This document shows, piece by piece, positions 52,737 through 62,406 of a stretch of DNA of 64,000 nucleotides. The stretch covers positions 168,900-232,899 of the forward strand of contig NZ_JXAK01000002.1 in NCBI RefSeq assembly GCF_000829455.1, written 5' to 3'. Position numbers and translations under genes: made by a program. The notes below the pieces were generated by a model. That model worked only from the letters and a program-made list of their open reading frames with translations. It was not told where the DNA came from and did not search any database. How positions within the stretch are numbered: position 1 is the stretch's first letter; each line of letters opens with the position of its first letter. Source of the DNA: Gordoniibacillus kamchatkensis. Its GTDB lineage: Bacteria > Bacillota > Bacilli > Paenibacillales > NBRC-103111.

Positions 52737-53930
52737 ATGAAGTTTGGAGCGTACGCAACCATAATGATGAACTATATCGAGCAAGTCGGCGCCAATGTGC
52801 GCCTTGAAGAAGGCCTCGAGGCCAGAGAGCAGCTGCTGTTGGCATGTTATTTCCAGCCGGGTATTTCGACCAAGGAACTGGCGCGGAAAACCATTTTGCC
52901 CGTTCCCGTCGCCGCCGCGATCAAAAAAGAGCTCGTCCGGGCAGGCGCACTGCGGCAAGACATCGGCGTCAGCTGCACGCCCGAAGGCATCGCCTACGTC
53001 GAACAAGGATGGGGTTACGAAGGCTTGGACAAGGAACTGTATTTGAAGCTGCTGGCGAACGGCGACAGCTGGAGAACCGAACTGGCGGACGTTTTGCTGC
53101 GGCTGAGCGAAATGTTCCGGACGCGGCCGCAGGCGAATGTGCAAATCGACCAAGCCAAATGTACGGCGGAAACGAGTCTGAAGCGGGCGGTTCTAGGTTT
53201 GCGCCGTCACGCGCTGATCGGCAAGCGCACCCTGTGCGTCGGCGACGACGACCTGGTCAGCGTCTCCCTCGGACTCCTGCTCCGGCGTCTATATCCGAAC
53301 GCGGCTATCCGCCGGACTCAAATCGACGTTGTCGATATCGACGACCGGTTTCTTGCAGGCATTCGCGACATTGCCGAGCGGGAAAAGCTGCCGATCGCAT
53401 GCCGCCGCTGCGATTTACGGGAACCTATGCCCGTCGAGCTGCGCGGCAAGTACGATGTTTTCTATACCGATCCGCCTTATACGCTGCAGGGGATGAGTCT
53501 TTTTGTATCGCGGGGACTTACCGCCTTGAAGAACAAAAAGGGGCTGCCGATATTTCTGTCGTTCGCCCATAAATCGCCTGATTTTACAGTAGCCCTGCAG
53601 CGCGAGTTGGTGCGCATGGGACTTATGGCGGGCGAAGTGATCCCTCAATTTAACGAATACGAAGGCGCGGAAACGATCGGCAACCGCAGCCAGATGATCG
53701 TTTTGAAAACGACGGAACGAACTACTCCCTCCATTACCGGCACGTTCGAAGATCCGCTTTATACCGGCGAGGTCAAACGGACCTTGCGCACGTATCGTTG
53801 CAAGCGGTGCGGCGTATCGATATCGGTCGGACAGCAAGGCGATCACGTTACCATCGAGGAGCTGAAAAACCGGGGCTGCCGCCGCTGCGGGAACGATACG
53901 TTCGATGTCACGGACAAAAAGAACGTCTGA
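52737..53930 (+). CDS. bpsA: N4-bis(aminopropyl)spermidine synthase-like protein (BpsA, DUF43)
   Basis: 397 residues from the ATG at 52737 (MKFGAYATIMMNYIEQVG); a second ATG pair at 52764 is possible and neither has a clear ribosome site. N-terminal winged-helix-like part (about 15-85), then a Rossmann methyltransferase-like aminopropyl transferase domain with LCVGDDDLVSVSLGLLLRRL (cofactor loop), IDVVDIDDRFLAGI and the catalytic YTDPPYTLQGMSLFVSRG. BpsA adds aminopropyl groups to spermidine to make branched polyamines. A C-terminal zinc ribbon (YRCKRCGVSIS and CRRCGNDTF) is an added domain. Preceded by the structured leader and a terminator. Confidence 0.82.
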   Translation: MKFGAYATIMMNYIEQVGANVRLEEGLEAREQLLLACYFQPGISTKELARKTILPVPVAAAIKKELVRAGALRQDIGVSCTPEGIAYVEQGWGYEGLDKELYLKLLANGDSWRTELADVLLRLSEMFRTRPQANVQIDQAKCTAETSLKRAVLGLRRHALIGKRTLCVGDDDLVSVSLGLLLRRLYPNAAIRRTQIDVVDIDDRFLAGIRDIAEREKLPIACRRCDLREPMPVELRGKYDVFYTDPPYTLQGMSLFVSRGLTALKNKKGLPIFLSFAHKSPDFTVALQRELVRMGLMAGEVIPQFNEYEGAETIGNRSQMIVLKTTERTTPSITGTFEDPLYTGEVKRTLRTYRCKRCGVSISVGQQGDHVTIEELKNRGCRRCGNDTFDVTDKKNV

Positions 53931-54040
53931 CAACCGAAGCGCTCCCGCTTCGCAGCAAATTGGCAACGAATCAAGACGATCCGGTTGACTTTCCGCAGCG
54001 CATCCGCTAGCATAAGCTTGATTGAGAGGAGGGAGTGCAC

Positions 54041-54922
54041 GTGCCGGAGCGGAAATACGGCGTGCTCGTCATCAGTCACGGATCGCGCAGCGAAGAATGG
54101 GTGCGGCTCGTCGACGAAGCGGTGGCCGAGGTGCGTGCGCCCGGTGGCATTCCCATCGTTTCGTCGTTTCTCGAGATCGTGGAGGGACGGCTCATACAAG
54201 ACGGCATCGCCGCGCTCGAAAACGAAGGCGTCACCGATCTGCTCGTCGTGCCGCTCTTCGTTTCCTCCGGAAGCACGCATTTGGACGAGATCGGCTTTGC
54301 GCTCGGCGTCATCCCGCAACCGCTGCTGCCAACCGAAATGACGCCGTTCGAACGCACCGCCCGCGTCCATATGGCGGCTCCGATCGACGACGACCCGGTC
54401 GTCGCCGAGCTCGTCTACGACAAAGTGCGCGAGCTGAGCCGCGAGCCGCAGCGCGAAGTGCTGCTGCTCGTCGGCCACGGCAGCGCCGAGCGCGGCTTCC
54501 ACCAGCGTTGGCAGCGCGGACTTAAGCGGCTGGCGGAGCGCGTCAGGCTGATCGGCGGCTTCGCTGCGGCCGACACGGCGATGCTGCTGCCGGATCAGAC
54601 GGCGCGAAAGCTGCGCCGGTGGCAGGAGCGGCGACAGGACTATGCGATCGTCGCGGCACCGCTTTTTCTAAGCGAAGGCTATTTCACCCAAACGGTCGTT
54701 CCGCAAAGGCTGGAAGGCCGACATCATAATGTGCGGTATAACGGCAGGGCGCTCCTGCCAAGTCCGCTCGTGTCGCGTTGGATGGAACGTCAGATCGAAC
54801 GGACGCAGCGGCTGGCGCAGGAGCAAGCTGCCGCACCGAAGCCGGAAGAGAGGAGGAATGCAGCACGTGGCTACCAAAGTCAAACGAGCGAGACTCATCT
54901 ACAATCCGACATCGGGCCGTGA
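54041..54922 (+). CDS. CbiX-type sirohydrochlorin chelatase family protein
   Basis: 293 residues from the GTG at 54041, eight bases after GAGGAGGG (a GTG at 54035 is too close). Two CbiX-like halves: VLVISHGSRSEEWVRLVDEA with DLLVVPLFVSSGSTHLDEIG, and VLLLVGHGSAERGFHQRWQR with IVAAPLFLSEGYFTQTVVPQ. The histidines of SHGSR and GHGSA and the later H or E are metal ligands. The C-terminal 35 residues (from about 258) overlap the next gene and look unrelated to the fold. Inserts cobalt, nickel or iron into sirohydrochlorin-like rings. No other cobalamin or siroheme gene is nearby, so the substrate is open. Confidence 0.82.
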   Translation: MPERKYGVLVISHGSRSEEWVRLVDEAVAEVRAPGGIPIVSSFLEIVEGRLIQDGIAALENEGVTDLLVVPLFVSSGSTHLDEIGFALGVIPQPLLPTEMTPFERTARVHMAAPIDDDPVVAELVYDKVRELSREPQREVLLLVGHGSAERGFHQRWQRGLKRLAERVRLIGGFAAADTAMLLPDQTARKLRRWQERRQDYAIVAAPLFLSEGYFTQTVVPQRLEGRHHNVRYNGRALLPSPLVSRWMERQIERTQRLAQEQAAAPKPEERRNAARGYQSQTSETHLQSDIGP

Positions 54923-55835
54923 AGAAATGCGCAAAAGGCTGCACGACGTCCTGGCCCGCCTCGAACGGGGCGGCCTGGAGACGTCGACGCACGCCACGAT
55001 CGGCGAAAGCGATGCTACGCTGGCAGCGGCGGAAGCCGTCGAGCGCGGCTTCGACGTCGTCATTGCGGCGGGCGGGGACGGGACGCTGTACGAGGTCATC
55101 AACGGTCTCGCGGAGAAGGAAAACCGGCCGACGCTCGGCATTTTGCCGCTTGGTACGACGAACGATTTTGCCCGGGCCCTGGCGATTCCCCGCAACCTGG
55201 ATGCGGCGTGCGACCTGATCGTCAAAGGCTTCACCCGCGACATCGACGTTGGCAAAGTGAACTCGCGCTACTTCATTAATATCGGCGGCGGCGGGTCGCT
55301 TACCGAGCTGACGTACGAGGTGCCGAGCAAGCTGAAGACGATGATCGGCCAGCTCGCATATTATATGAAAGGCCTCGAAAAACTGCCCCGCCTGCGCCCG
55401 ATCGAGCTGCTCATGAAATCGCCAGAAATCGAGCTGCACGAAGAAGTGATGATGTTCCTCGTCACCAACAGCAACTCCGTCGGCGGCTTCGAGCGGCTCG
55501 CGCCGGAAGCGAGCTTGAACGACGGCCTGCTCGACGTCCTCGTGCTGAAGCGGTGCAATCTGGCGGAGTTCATCCGCCTCGTTACCCTCGCCCTGCGCGG
55601 CGAGCATCTGAACGACTCGAACGTGATCTATTTCCAAACGAATCGCCTCGAGGTCAGCTCGCCCGACTACGTGCAGCTCAACCTCGACGGCGAGTTCGGC
55701 GGCACGCTCCCGTGCGTGTTCAGCAGCCTGAAGTCGCACCTGAACATTATCGTCGACGAGTCGGGCCAATCGAAGTACCGCAGGCGGGCGGGAGTGCTCA
55801 GCAATGCGTTTAAGCTGGATAAGCTGGATTTGTAA
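54867..55835 (+). CDS. dgkB: diacylglycerol kinase, DgkB/YegS-like lipid kinase
   Basis: 322 residues from the GTG at 54867, ten bases after GAGGAGG (an ATG at 54858 is too near). Lipid-kinase catalytic domain: RARLIYNPTSGREEMRKRLH, the nucleotide motif AAGGDGTLYEVINGLAE and LGILPLGTTNDFARALAIPR. The C-terminal beta domain ends with LNLDGEFGGTLPCVF. Recycles diacylglycerol to phosphatidic acid at the cytoplasmic face of the membrane. The neighbourhood dgkB then rlmCD is shared with Bacillus subtilis (yerQ, yefA). Confidence 0.92.
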   Translation: MATKVKRARLIYNPTSGREEMRKRLHDVLARLERGGLETSTHATIGESDATLAAAEAVERGFDVVIAAGGDGTLYEVINGLAEKENRPTLGILPLGTTNDFARALAIPRNLDAACDLIVKGFTRDIDVGKVNSRYFINIGGGGSLTELTYEVPSKLKTMIGQLAYYMKGLEKLPRLRPIELLMKSPEIELHEEVMMFLVTNSNSVGGFERLAPEASLNDGLLDVLVLKRCNLAEFIRLVTLALRGEHLNDSNVIYFQTNRLEVSSPDYVQLNLDGEFGGTLPCVFSSLKSHLNIIVDESGQSKYRRRAGVLSNAFKLDKLDL

Positions 55836-55840
55836 AATGC

Positions 55841-55877
55841 AGCCCGTTCGCGCCTGGGATGGCGCCAGCGGGCTTTT
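55841..55877 (+). terminator. terminator after dgkB
   Basis: AGCCCGTTCGCGCC pairs with GGCGCCAGCGGGCT (minor mismatch), followed by TTTT. Confidence 0.75.
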
Positions 55878-55915
55878 GACGTTCGATTACGTCTCCGGAA
55901 AGGAAGAGTGAAACG

Positions 55916-57124
55916 ATGGACAAGCCGATTAGCGGGAAAGACGAGAAAAGGCTGATCGAATCACTGGACAAAGCCGAAGAGATGCACCGCCGAATGGAAA
56001 TGAAGGAAGAGGAGAAACGGTGGGCGGATATCGACTTGTCGCTCGCCTTGGGTGCAGGATTGGAGAGGCTGACAAAGGATGAATTGTCGGCGATCAGGTC
56101 GAACCTGGGTATTCGGGGCGCAAGCACGCTGAAGAAGCAAGAGTTGATCGGCGCGTTGGAGAAGCATATCCCGGAGGCGCTCCCTTATTTGCTGAGCCGA
56201 ATGGACGAGACCCGGTACAAAATCTTGAAGCAGATCGCCGATCGCGGCGGACATGCATTCGTGCAGTTGGAGCCGTATCAGCTGAGTTATTTTCGCAAAC
56301 GGGGATTATTATTCACGGGAACTTTCAAAGGTAAACGTACCTTGGTCATGTCGCAGGAAGTGCTCGCCAGCTTCGGCCGGATCGATCCCGCGTCTATGCG
56401 CGAAAAGATACGCAGAAATACGGAATGGATCAAGCTGACGCACGGGATGTTGTATTACTATGGCACGCTCGATCTGGAACATTTGGAAAGCATGCTCGCA
56501 CAGCATACCGGTGAGAAGCCGGATCTATACGCTTATATGGTCGTTATGGAAGAAGCCGAAAAGTTCTATCAACTCATCCATCACGATAACGAAAGATACT
56601 CGCATGCCGATGTTTTCGATATCGCCCGATTGAAGAGGGAGCAGGCGATGAGATCCAGCCTGCCCTTTTATCCGTTCACCAAGGGGCAATTGCTCCGCGC
56701 GGGCGAGTCGGGTTTTGCGGATCGGAACCCGAGCTACCGGGCTTTTGTCGATTTCATCGCGCGCACTTACGATATTTCGCGGAACGAGGCAGACGACCTG
56801 GTGGAAGAGTGCGAGTACGCGATTCAATGCGGAGACATGCCGGGCGATGTGCTGACTTTGCTGCAAGAACAATTGGAAATGGACGATCTAAAGACGGTCG
56901 AGGCCTTCATGGAACATATCGTCGCGCTTCATAACAACACTAAACAATGGATTCTTAAGGGATACGCTCCTTACGAGATTTCGGCTGAACGTAACAGAAC
57001 TGCAGCGCCGCCGTCTCCTGCCGAGGGGAACGTGATCGATTTCGCAACGAGAAAAACAGTAGGCCGTAACGATCCATGCCCATGCGGCAGCGGCTTGAAG
57101 TATAAGAAATGCTGCGGCAAATGA
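55916..57124 (+). CDS. SEC-C zinc-motif protein with a SAP-like domain
   Basis: 402 residues, GGAAAGGAAGAG upstream. A charged coiled-coil start (about 5-40), a SAP/Rho-N-like helical unit at 51-84 ([34 protein letters not shown]), a long helical middle, and a C-terminal SEC-C motif [20 protein letters not shown] (zinc, CPC and CC ligands). SEC-C motifs bind zinc and often nucleic acid or SecB-like partners. The function of the whole protein is unknown. Stands between dgkB and rlmCD as its own unit. Confidence 0.8.
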   Translation: MDKPISGKDEKRLIESLDKAEEMHRRMEMKEEEKRWADIDLSLALGAGLERLTKDELSAIRSNLGIRGASTLKKQELIGALEKHIPEALPYLLSRMDETRYKILKQIADRGGHAFVQLEPYQLSYFRKRGLLFTGTFKGKRTLVMSQEVLASFGRIDPASMREKIRRNTEWIKLTHGMLYYYGTLDLEHLESMLAQHTGEKPDLYAYMVVMEEAEKFYQLIHHDNERYSHADVFDIARLKREQAMRSSLPFYPFTKGQLLRAGESGFADRNPSYRAFVDFIARTYDISRNEADDLVEECEYAIQCGDMPGDVLTLLQEQLEMDDLKTVEAFMEHIVALHNNTKQWILKGYAPYEISAERNRTAAPPSPAEGNVIDFATRKTVGRNDPCPCGSGLKYKKCCGK

Positions 57125-57255
57125 ACGTACGGCGTGTCAGGCCCGTTCTCGCCATCTTGGCGAGGCAGGCTTTTTTGGCGTTCATTGACTTTCGGTTTTC
57201 GTTTCGATAGCATGGGGAACAGAACTTACCTTGACGTACGGAGATTGAACAACTT

Positions 57256-59426
57256 ATGGCAAAACCGACCAAACGCAACAAACGCAATTCCAAGCATCAT
57301 GGCGAAAATGCTCCGCGCCCCGCAGCCGCTCGCCCGCGCGCAACGGGGCAATCGGTTTCCGCCGGCGGAGGCGATTCCGCCAGGGGCGGTGCGCCCGCAG
57401 GTGGTGGCGGCGCTTCCGGAGGCGGTGGCACGCCTCTGCGACGTGGTAGAGGGCGTGCTGTCGACAATAACGTTATTTCGAATGGCGAAAGCAACCGTGC
57501 ATCGGGCATTGGTGAGTTTCCGCGTGGAGCAAGTAACCGTGCTGGCAACGGCGTCGTGACTTCGTGGGACAAAAGCAGACGGACAGGTGAGAGTGTGTCT
57601 CAGCGTAATGAAAATGTCCGGACTACCGGCGAAGGCAAGTCCTCACGATCCCAAAACCGACGTGCTGATGCCGGCCGCCGCCCGGCTAAAGTCGCAGCCA
57701 CTCGCAATCCTCTCGTCGTGCGGGACCGGCGCGGCCACCGTTCTTTTGATGGTGCCGCCCGTGGCTCTGAGTCGGCTTCTTCGGCTCCCGCTGCGCTCCC
57801 CGTCGCCGTCGGCCATGATTATGAAGCCGAGATTATCGGCATCGGGCACAATGGGGAAGGGGTCGGCCGCGTGAACGGCTTCACCCTGTTCGTCCCCGGT
57901 GCTGCCGGGGGAACGTTCACTCGTCCGCGTCGAACACCTGAAGAAGCAGTACGCTTCGCCAAGCTGCTGCAAGTGCTGGCCCCCAGCCCCGACCGCGTCT
58001 TGCCGCCGTGCGGCATCTACGACGCTTGCGGCGGCTGCCAGCTCCAGCATCTCGACTACGCCGCCCAACTGCGCGTGAAACGCCAGATTGTCCTCGACAA
58101 TCTGGAGCGCATCGGCAAGCTGCGCGTGGCAGGGGAGGGGACGGATGCTGCGCCGGGTGGAGCGGATGGAAGGGTTGTTGGAGAAGGAGAGGTACGGGGC
58201 GTTTCGGATGAGGCAGTCGTGGTGGAAGGCGCCGCGGATGGCGATGCCGTTGCGAGCAGAGTTGAGGCTGTTGCGGGAATTAAGGCCGGCAGCGCCGCCG
58301 AGGAGGAATCCAATGAGGACGGGAAGGTCATAGAGTCTGCTTCTGTCGATCTGGCTTCTTCCACTGAAGGTGAAGCTGGTACTGTTAATGCTGGCCGTGT
58401 CGTTGTGCACCCGACCATCGGCATGGTGGAGCCATGGCGTTACCGAAACAAGGTACAGGTGCCGATCGGCGAGGAGGAGGGCGGCCTCGTCGGCGGCTTT
58501 TATGCGCAAGGCACTCATCGGATTGTAAATATGGACGAGTGTTTGATTCAGCACAACGAGGGCGACCGCGTTGTTGAGGTTGTGAAGCGGATCGGCCGGG
58601 AACTGGGCGTCAGTGCGTACCGAGAGAACACGCACACCGGGCTACTGCGCCACGTTGTGGTCAAGGTCGGCTTCCGCACTGGCGAAGTGATGGTCGTGCT
58701 CGTGACCAACGGCGAGGAGATTCCGCGCGAAGACGAGTGGGTCGCACGCATCCGGGAGGCCGTGCCTGGCGTGGCAAGCATATGCCAGAACGTGAACACG
58801 GCGCGGACGAACGTAATTTTCGGGGATCGGACGATCGTGTTGTGGGGCCGTGAGGTCATTTACGATTATATCGGGGATATCCGTTTCGCCATCTCGCCGA
58901 GGTCGTTTTTTCAGGTCAATCCGGTGCAGACCGAGCGCTTTACGGCAAGGCGCTCGAGTATGCGGCGCTAACGGGGCGCGAGACGGTTATCGATGCGTAC
59001 TGCGGGATCGGGACAATTTCGCTGTTTTTGGCGCAGCGGGCGCGGAAAGTGTATGGCGTGGAGATTGTGCCCGAGGCGATTGATGATGCCCGCTTAAACG
59101 CTGAGTTGAACGGGATTGTGAATGTCGAATTTGCTGTTGGCAAGGCCGAGGACGTCCTGCCCGAGTGGCAGCAGGCGGGAGTAGTCCCTGACGTGGTCGT
59201 GGTGGACCCGCCGCGCAAAGGGTGCGACGCATCGCTTCTGGAGACGCTGCTGGAGCTGAAGCCGCGGCGTGTGGTGTACGTCTCATGCAACCCCTCGACG
59301 TTGGCCCGGGATCTGCGGGTGCTTGAGGATGGGGGGTACAGGACAGTAGAGGTGCAACCGGTGGATATGTTTCCGCATACGGTGCATGTGGAGTGCGTAA
59401 TAGGAATGCAACGAATCGATACGTAG
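57256..59426 (+). pseudogene. rlmCD: 23S rRNA (uracil-5-)-methyltransferase RlmCD/TrmA family, frameshifted
   Basis: About 723 residues. Residues 1-185 are a low-complexity Ser/Arg/Gly tail. Then the TRAM domain (HDYEAEIIGIGHNGEGVGRV), the Fe-S cluster cysteines (CGIYDACGGC, with a later one in DECLIQ), a second low-complexity insert of about 90 residues (58123-58400), and the methyltransferase core. The frame breaks at CGCTTT (58936-58941); one added base restores [16 protein letters not shown], then [28 protein letters not shown] and the catalytic [13 protein letters not shown]. Methylates U747 and U1939 of 23S rRNA. Likely intact in the organism. Confidence 0.88.
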
Positions 59427-59615
59427 AAATCCTTTGTTTTCAACACTTTGCGCGATTTATGACTTTTACGGCGGACGGTAGTGACTTCAAAAATAAGGTG
59501 TTGAAAGACAAAATTGGTGTTTCCGTCGTCTTGGACATGGATTTGGACGTCGGGTGCGTAGATATGTTGAAACAATAAGTTTACAAGGGTATTTGTAACT
59601 TGGAGGAGTTGTGAC

Positions 59616-60449
59616 ATGAGCATTACACCAGAAGAAAAAAAGTATTTGGTTGAGCAAATAGAGAACCTAACAAGCCCACGCCCTCTTTTTTACCTAAAGT
59701 TCTGTAGTTGCGAAAAGTTTGCGCAAGATGTGTGTAACGGGGATTTGTATGGAAACACAGCAGAGTATTTTAGGCGAAGAGAAATTGAAACTGGCGAACG
59801 TGGACAGGGTGACCAATTCGAGCTGCTGTTATCCATACAAACTGAAAATATTACGGTTATTGACAGCGAAACAGGGAATGTGGTTTTTACTGCTCCCAAG
59901 GGCGTACTTAAGACACAGTTTAAGGAAGATGATCTGATACCGATTGTCTCATTTGTTGGGATACCTCTTGGCGACATGGAGATTATTGATGCCGATGAAA
60001 CACATGCTGATTTCAAATTTCCATTCACGGATGACGAATATAAAACAATGACAGAACGTTTTGGCGAATATTGTGTTATACTTGGAGCCAGAGAAGTAGA
60101 AGCGAGGATTGCCGCATATTGTAATCACTTTGGATGCGATTATATCTTTGATAAAGTTGAATATTGCAATCAAAATAGAATCGATAGAATGCAAGCTTTC
60201 AATAAAAGCGCAAAAGAACGCTTTCTGTACAAGAACTCATATTTAGACTACCAGAGGGAATACCGGCTAGCTGTGGGAATAGAAATGCCAGAAGACCACT
60301 TCATTAGAATAGGTAAGTTGAGCACTGCCAAAGTAATAAAGTCGGATGAGTTGAAAAACTTGATGATCTCAATCAGCTATTCTTCCTACCCAAGGAAGAT
60401 TATTAGGGATAATTACACTAAGGATACAAGATATAACAAGGAACCCTAG
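59616..60449 (+). CDS. orphan AT-rich protein of unknown function
   Basis: 277 residues starting MSITPEEKKYLVEQIENLTS, TTGGAGGAG upstream. N-terminal block LFYLKFCSCEKFAQDVCNGD, LYGNTAEYFRRREIETGERG, QGDQFE; a beta-rich middle (LLLSIQTENITVIDSETGNV) and a C-terminal YREYRLAVGIEMPEDHFIRI. No signal peptide or membrane span. Base and codon use (many AAA, ATT, TTT) differ sharply from rlmCD. I do not recognise the family. Its place at the edge of the ParA/ParB region suggests cargo carried by a mobile element, possibly a defence or stress gene, which is only a guess. Confidence 0.75.
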   Translation: MSITPEEKKYLVEQIENLTSPRPLFYLKFCSCEKFAQDVCNGDLYGNTAEYFRRREIETGERGQGDQFELLLSIQTENITVIDSETGNVVFTAPKGVLKTQFKEDDLIPIVSFVGIPLGDMEIIDADETHADFKFPFTDDEYKTMTERFGEYCVILGAREVEARIAAYCNHFGCDYIFDKVEYCNQNRIDRMQAFNKSAKERFLYKNSYLDYQREYRLAVGIEMPEDHFIRIGKLSTAKVIKSDELKNLMISISYSSYPRKIIRDNYTKDTRYNKEP

Positions 60450-60470
60450 ATTGAAAATATATGATTATTC

Positions 60471-60510
60471 AAGAGAACGTCCCTCCATCTTGAGAGCGGC
60501 GTTCTCTTTT
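60471..60510 (+). terminator. terminator after the orphan gene
   Basis: AAGAGAACG pairs with CGTTCTCTT around a 20-base loop, T run after. Confidence 0.65.
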
Positions 60511-60530
60511 CATATAGATATTTTTCGAGA

Positions 60531-60574
60531 AAGCCGATTGTCTGAACTTGAATGTTCAGCACAATCGGCTTTTT
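60531..60574 (+). terminator. second terminator before parA-like gene
   Basis: AAGCCGATTGT pairs with ACAATCGGCTT, with an inner CTGAAC/GTTCAG stem, then TTTTT. It is separate from the terminator 20 bases before it and may be the original terminator of the rlmCD transcript, displaced by an insertion. Confidence 0.7.
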
Positions 60575-60595
60575 GCTTGAAAGGAGAAGTGTAAG

Positions 60596-61423
60596 ATGAC
60601 CAAGGTGATCGCCCTCGCCAATCAGAAAGGCGGCGTGGGCAAGACCACAACGGCGGTCAACCTGGGGATCGGATTGGCAGCCGATGGGAAAAAGGTTTTA
60701 CTGGTCGATGCGGACGCGCAAGGCAACCTGACGGATTCGTTAGGGTTCCACGAACCGGATAATCTGTCGGTATCTTTGGCCACATTGCTGGCGAAAACGA
60801 TGCTGGAAGAATCCTATGAAGCGCGGGAAGGTATTTTGCATCACCATGAAGGCGTTGACCTGATGCCAGGCAATATTGAATTGTCCGCTGTTGAGGTATC
60901 GCTCGTCAACACGATGAGCAGAGAAACGATTTTACGTTCGTACATCGACTCCGTTAAAACCGATTACGATTACGTGCTGATCGATTGCATGCCGAGTTTG
61001 GGCATGTTGACCATCAACGCGTTGGCGGCAGCGGACAGCGTCATTATTCCCGTACAGGCGCATTATTTGCCGGCCAAGGGAATGACCCAACTGTTGCAAA
61101 CCATTGCCCGTGTGCGCAGGCAGATTAATCCGAAGTTGGTTTTGGACGGCGTGCTGCTCACGATGGTAGACAGCCGGACGAAATTTGCCAAAGACATTTC
61201 CTTTGTTCTTCGGCGCGACTACGGCGACAAGCTGCGCGTGTTCAACACCGAAATTCCCTTATCCGTTCGAGCGGCGGAAACGAGCGCCAAGGGAAAAAGC
61301 ATTTATGCTCATGACCCCAATGGTCAAACGGCAAAAGCGTATGCCGCCTTTACGAAGGAGGTGCAGAGCATTGGCAGCGAAAGACGACATGCGCGCCAGC
61401 ATCAAACTGACCACAGTCGCTGA
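60596..61423 (+). CDS. ParA/Soj-type partition ATPase
   Basis: 275 residues, AAAGGAGAAG upstream. Deviant Walker A KGGVGKTT with signature lysine at 11-18 (ALANQKGGVGKTTTAVNLGI), Walker A' LLVDADAQGNLT, Walker B VLIDCMPSLGMLT. Residues about 215-250 (AKDISFVLRRDYGDKLRVFN, AHDPNGQTAKAY) are typical of the Firmicute plasmid/ICE ParA group. Works with the overlapping ParB-like gene in segregation or upkeep of the element. First clear mobile-element gene from the left. Confidence 0.92.
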   Translation: MTKVIALANQKGGVGKTTTAVNLGIGLAADGKKVLLVDADAQGNLTDSLGFHEPDNLSVSLATLLAKTMLEESYEAREGILHHHEGVDLMPGNIELSAVEVSLVNTMSRETILRSYIDSVKTDYDYVLIDCMPSLGMLTINALAAADSVIIPVQAHYLPAKGMTQLLQTIARVRRQINPKLVLDGVLLTMVDSRTKFAKDISFVLRRDYGDKLRVFNTEIPLSVRAAETSAKGKSIYAHDPNGQTAKAYAAFTKEVQSIGSERRHARQHQTDHSR

Positions 61424-62318
61424 TTTATTCTCCACCGAGGAGAGCCGCGCCGATGAAAAGCGGGAAAAAGTGTTGGACATCCCTTTATCTGAAGTCAGCG
61501 ATTTTCCCGGCCACCCGTTCAAGGTGAAGGCGGATGAAGCGATGCTGGAAATGGCGGACAGCGTAAAGCAATACGGCGTTCTTGTTCCCGGCCTGGTTCG
61601 TCCGAAGGCGGACGGCGGCTATGAAATGGTAGCCGGACATCGTCGTAAAAAAGCGAGCGAATTGGCAGGCAGAGAAACGATGCCCTGCATCGTCCGCGAA
61701 CTGGACGACGATCAGGCGACGATCATTATGGTGGACAGCAACCTGCAACGGGAAAATATTGCGCCAAGCGAGAAAGCATTCGCCTATAAGATGAAGTTGG
61801 AGGCGATGAAAAGACAGGCGGGCAGACCGAGTAAAGAAAATTCTACCCAAGTTGGGCAGGATTTACGAGGCAAATATTCAGTTGAAATTTTGGCAGATCA
61901 GACAGGCGAAAGCCGCAATCAAATCCAGCGCTATATCCGCCTTACCGAATTGACCCCCTCCATTCTCGAAATGGTGGACGATAAGCGAATCGCCTTCAAT
62001 CCGGCCGTGGAGCTTTCTTACTTGGCCGAAGAAGAACAGAAAGCCCTGTACGAAACGATGCAGTCCGAGGACTGCACGCCTTCGCTGGCGCAGGCGCAGC
62101 GCATGAAAAGACTGAGCCAGGACGGGCGGCTTAACGTGGATGTCATCTTCTCGATTCTCACGGAGGAGAAGCCGAACCAGAAAGAAAAGATGACCATTCG
62201 GCGCGAGCGGATCGACCGTTTCTTCCCGAGGGACTTTACCGAAAAGCAAAAGGAAGACCTGATCGTACAACTACTGGAAAGCTGGTATAAAAAACGGCAA
62301 CGGGAACAGGAACGTTAA
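61371..62318 (+). CDS. ParB/Spo0J-like partition protein
   Basis: 315 residues from a TTG seven bases after AAGGAGGTG, inside the ParA gene (53-base overlap, translation coupled). A ParB N-terminal nuclease-like domain: IPLSEVSDFPGHPFKVKADE, YGVLVPGLVRPKADGGYEMV then AGHRRKKASEL and NLQRENIAPSEKAFAYKMKL, followed by an HTH (VEILADQTGESRNQIQRYIR) and a helical tail. The type fits ICE and plasmid ParB proteins. The first ATG inside the frame is seven codons later and has no ribosome site. Confidence 0.9.
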   Translation: MAAKDDMRASIKLTTVADLFSTEESRADEKREKVLDIPLSEVSDFPGHPFKVKADEAMLEMADSVKQYGVLVPGLVRPKADGGYEMVAGHRRKKASELAGRETMPCIVRELDDDQATIIMVDSNLQRENIAPSEKAFAYKMKLEAMKRQAGRPSKENSTQVGQDLRGKYSVEILADQTGESRNQIQRYIRLTELTPSILEMVDDKRIAFNPAVELSYLAEEEQKALYETMQSEDCTPSLAQAQRMKRLSQDGRLNVDVIFSILTEEKPNQKEKMTIRRERIDRFFPRDFTEKQKEDLIVQLLESWYKKRQREQER

Positions 62319-62352
62319 CCCGTATCTGAAACATATCGATCCTGTTCGGCAG

Positions 62353-62381
62353 CACTCTCCCCTAAGACGGAGAGCTTTTTT
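62353..62381 (+). terminator. terminator after parAB
   Basis: CTCTCC (62355-62360) pairs with GGAGAG (62369-62374), then CTTTTTTA. Confidence 0.6.
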
Positions 62382-62406
62382 ATGCCCATTTTTGGGGAGG
62401 CGATAC

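Noticed and set aside
59393..59578. 61-codon frame after rlmCD starting inside its end
   Set aside because: No ribosome site and no family likeness. It may contain old coding sequence (KIGVSVVLDMDLDVG) but this cannot be supported.
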